A DNA stretch of 64,000 bases from Laccaria trichodermophora. Lineage: Eukaryota > Basidiomycota > Agaricomycetes > Agaricales > Hydnangiaceae. Within the stretch, counting starts at the first letter, position 1; every line of letters starts with the position of its first letter. Under the pieces are notes generated by a model. The model saw only the letters and a program-made list of their open reading frames with translations, had not been told where the DNA came from and made no database searches. Made by a program: the position numbers and the translations under genes. The stretch spans positions 186,001-250,000 of the forward strand of contig JACTVC010000014.1 of assembly GCA_018417955.1 (NCBI GenBank), read 5' to 3'. Below, piece by piece: positions 63,163-64,000 of the stretch.

Positions 63163-63326
63163 GACACGTGCTCAAGGAAGAGGGAAGTGAGGCTGCAGAT
63201 GATGTAGAATTACCATATTTGGACATGTGCCTGATTACGTAGTTAGTTAGTCCACCTAAAGTTGAGGGAAAAAAAAAATCGACCCCAGGTCTTTTTTTTC
63301 AATGCCGGAGCCCCCTTGGATTATCA

Positions 63327-63896
63327 TTTGGCATGGTGGGCATCATGTCTCAGCACAAGAACTTTCAGGCCTTGTTGGATGAAGAGGTCTGTTTCTCTCT
63401 GATTTGTGGCAGTCACGGTACAACACGTACAAACATATTTTCCAAATTCCATTGTGCAGATGGCAGTGCAAAGCACTGTACTGTAGCTATGTGTATGGTA
63501 CCAACTGTAACGCATAACGCAGGCCTGGTTGGTAATGCCATGGTCATTCAGCCTGAGCGCTCTGCAAGCGCTCAGGCATACACCGTGTGCCCAGGATGAA
63601 CAGTTGCTTATTTTGTGCTTGTAATGTGTAACATGAGCCTGGTTGCTAAAGGTATATCAATCCAGGATGTAACGCTGCTGAGGCCATTGGTACCCTACAC
63701 ACAGCTACAGTAAGGTCCATGAAGCCATCGTTCATGGCTGACAGACCTAGGCCCTCACCTCGACCAAACCTTTGAACCTGGGCAACTCAATGGAAAGTGT
63801 ATGGAAAAACGTCGCGATGGATAGTAGTTAAATCAGCGACGATGCGGAGCGCGCTCTTTTGGCAGGTAGGAAGGGTGCTTACTGTGGTGGGTATGT
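63327..63896. other. no gene recognised
   Basis: Open frames here are short and without motifs. The stretch separates element D from the hAT end at 63897. Confidence 0.4.
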
Positions 63897-64000
63897 TAGT
63901 GTTGCCAACGGCCCAGCTCGGGGCTGCGAGCCGCCAGGGCGAGCCACTATTTTGGGCGAGCTGAGCCACTAAGTTGGCTCTCAGCTAACATGGCTTGGCT
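63897..64000 (+). mobile_element. left end of a further hAT element (runs off window)
   Basis: TAGTGTTGCC starts at 63897, as in the element at 16668, and is followed by GGCTC/GAGCC motifs (GCTGCGAGCCGCC, GGCGAGCTGAGCC) to the window end. It is probably the subterminal region of a related hAT element. GGGTATGT precedes it as a candidate duplication that cannot be tested here. Confidence 0.6.

Larger units (their letters stand above)
60932..63318. mobile_element. TIR element with 8-bp target duplication, element D
   Basis: The perfect 16-bp inverted repeat CAAGGGGGCTCCGGCA (60932-60947) is matched at 63303-63318. The duplication GATTATCA (60924-60931 and 63319-63326) is perfect. The 2387 bp include a nested 1662-bp hAT element, so the original was about 0.7 kb. 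Near both ends GTTAGTTAGTCCA occurs in direct orientation. No transposase is seen. Confidence 0.85.

Overview
The window looks like a nuclear contig from a basidiomycete fungus, most likely an Agaricomycete. The single-copy genes are split by many short GT-AG introns (about 45-60 nt). The NACHT-ankyrin gene, the tyrosine recombinases and the hAT and DIRS transposons are of types common in that class. No species can be named from sequence alone.

Layout. About 0-10.2 kb is ordinary gene space: a tRNA-like gene with an intron, condensin subunit SMC4 (+), a divergent CDK-activating-type kinase (-) and a wax-synthase-like MBOAT acyltransferase (-). At 11.4-16.6 kb lies a STAND-type NACHT-ankyrin gene with a four-fold tandem exon duplication, a very regular ankyrin array and one in-frame TGA.

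From 16.67 kb onward the window is almost wholly mobile DNA. A 7.8-kb hAT element (16668-24454) has perfect 17-bp terminal inverted repeats and a perfect 8-bp target duplication. It carries both a seemingly intact transposase and a full-length Spt5-like transcription elongation factor gene as cargo. At 25.8-30.0 kb is a foldback-like inverted array. Three related elements (30142-31633, 32715-34688, 55747-57763) define a 1.5-2.0-kb family with matching ends, a polypurine tract and a GT/GTC-rich body. Two of them have clear 8-bp target duplications, and one interrupts an unrecognised gene. A 120-bp satellite (38.3-46.0 kb) is split by an element with a single Gag/zinc-knuckle/tyrosine-recombinase reading frame and no reverse transcriptase. 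A DIRS-type retroelement (46457-58209) is flanked by 278-bp direct repeats. Its recombinase is broken by a 5.06-kb palindromic element and by the third family member. At 60.9-63.3 kb one TIR element contains another hAT element, and the start of a further hAT element runs off the right edge.

Themes. Nested insertions give a relative order of events. All 13 internal stop codons noted in otherwise coherent frames are TGA or TAG and never TAA, as expected from C-to-T change at CGA and CAG codons. The best candidates for something undescribed are the hAT element with Spt5 cargo, the Gag-recombinase single-ORF element, the polypurine/GTC element family and the exon-repeat NLR gene.
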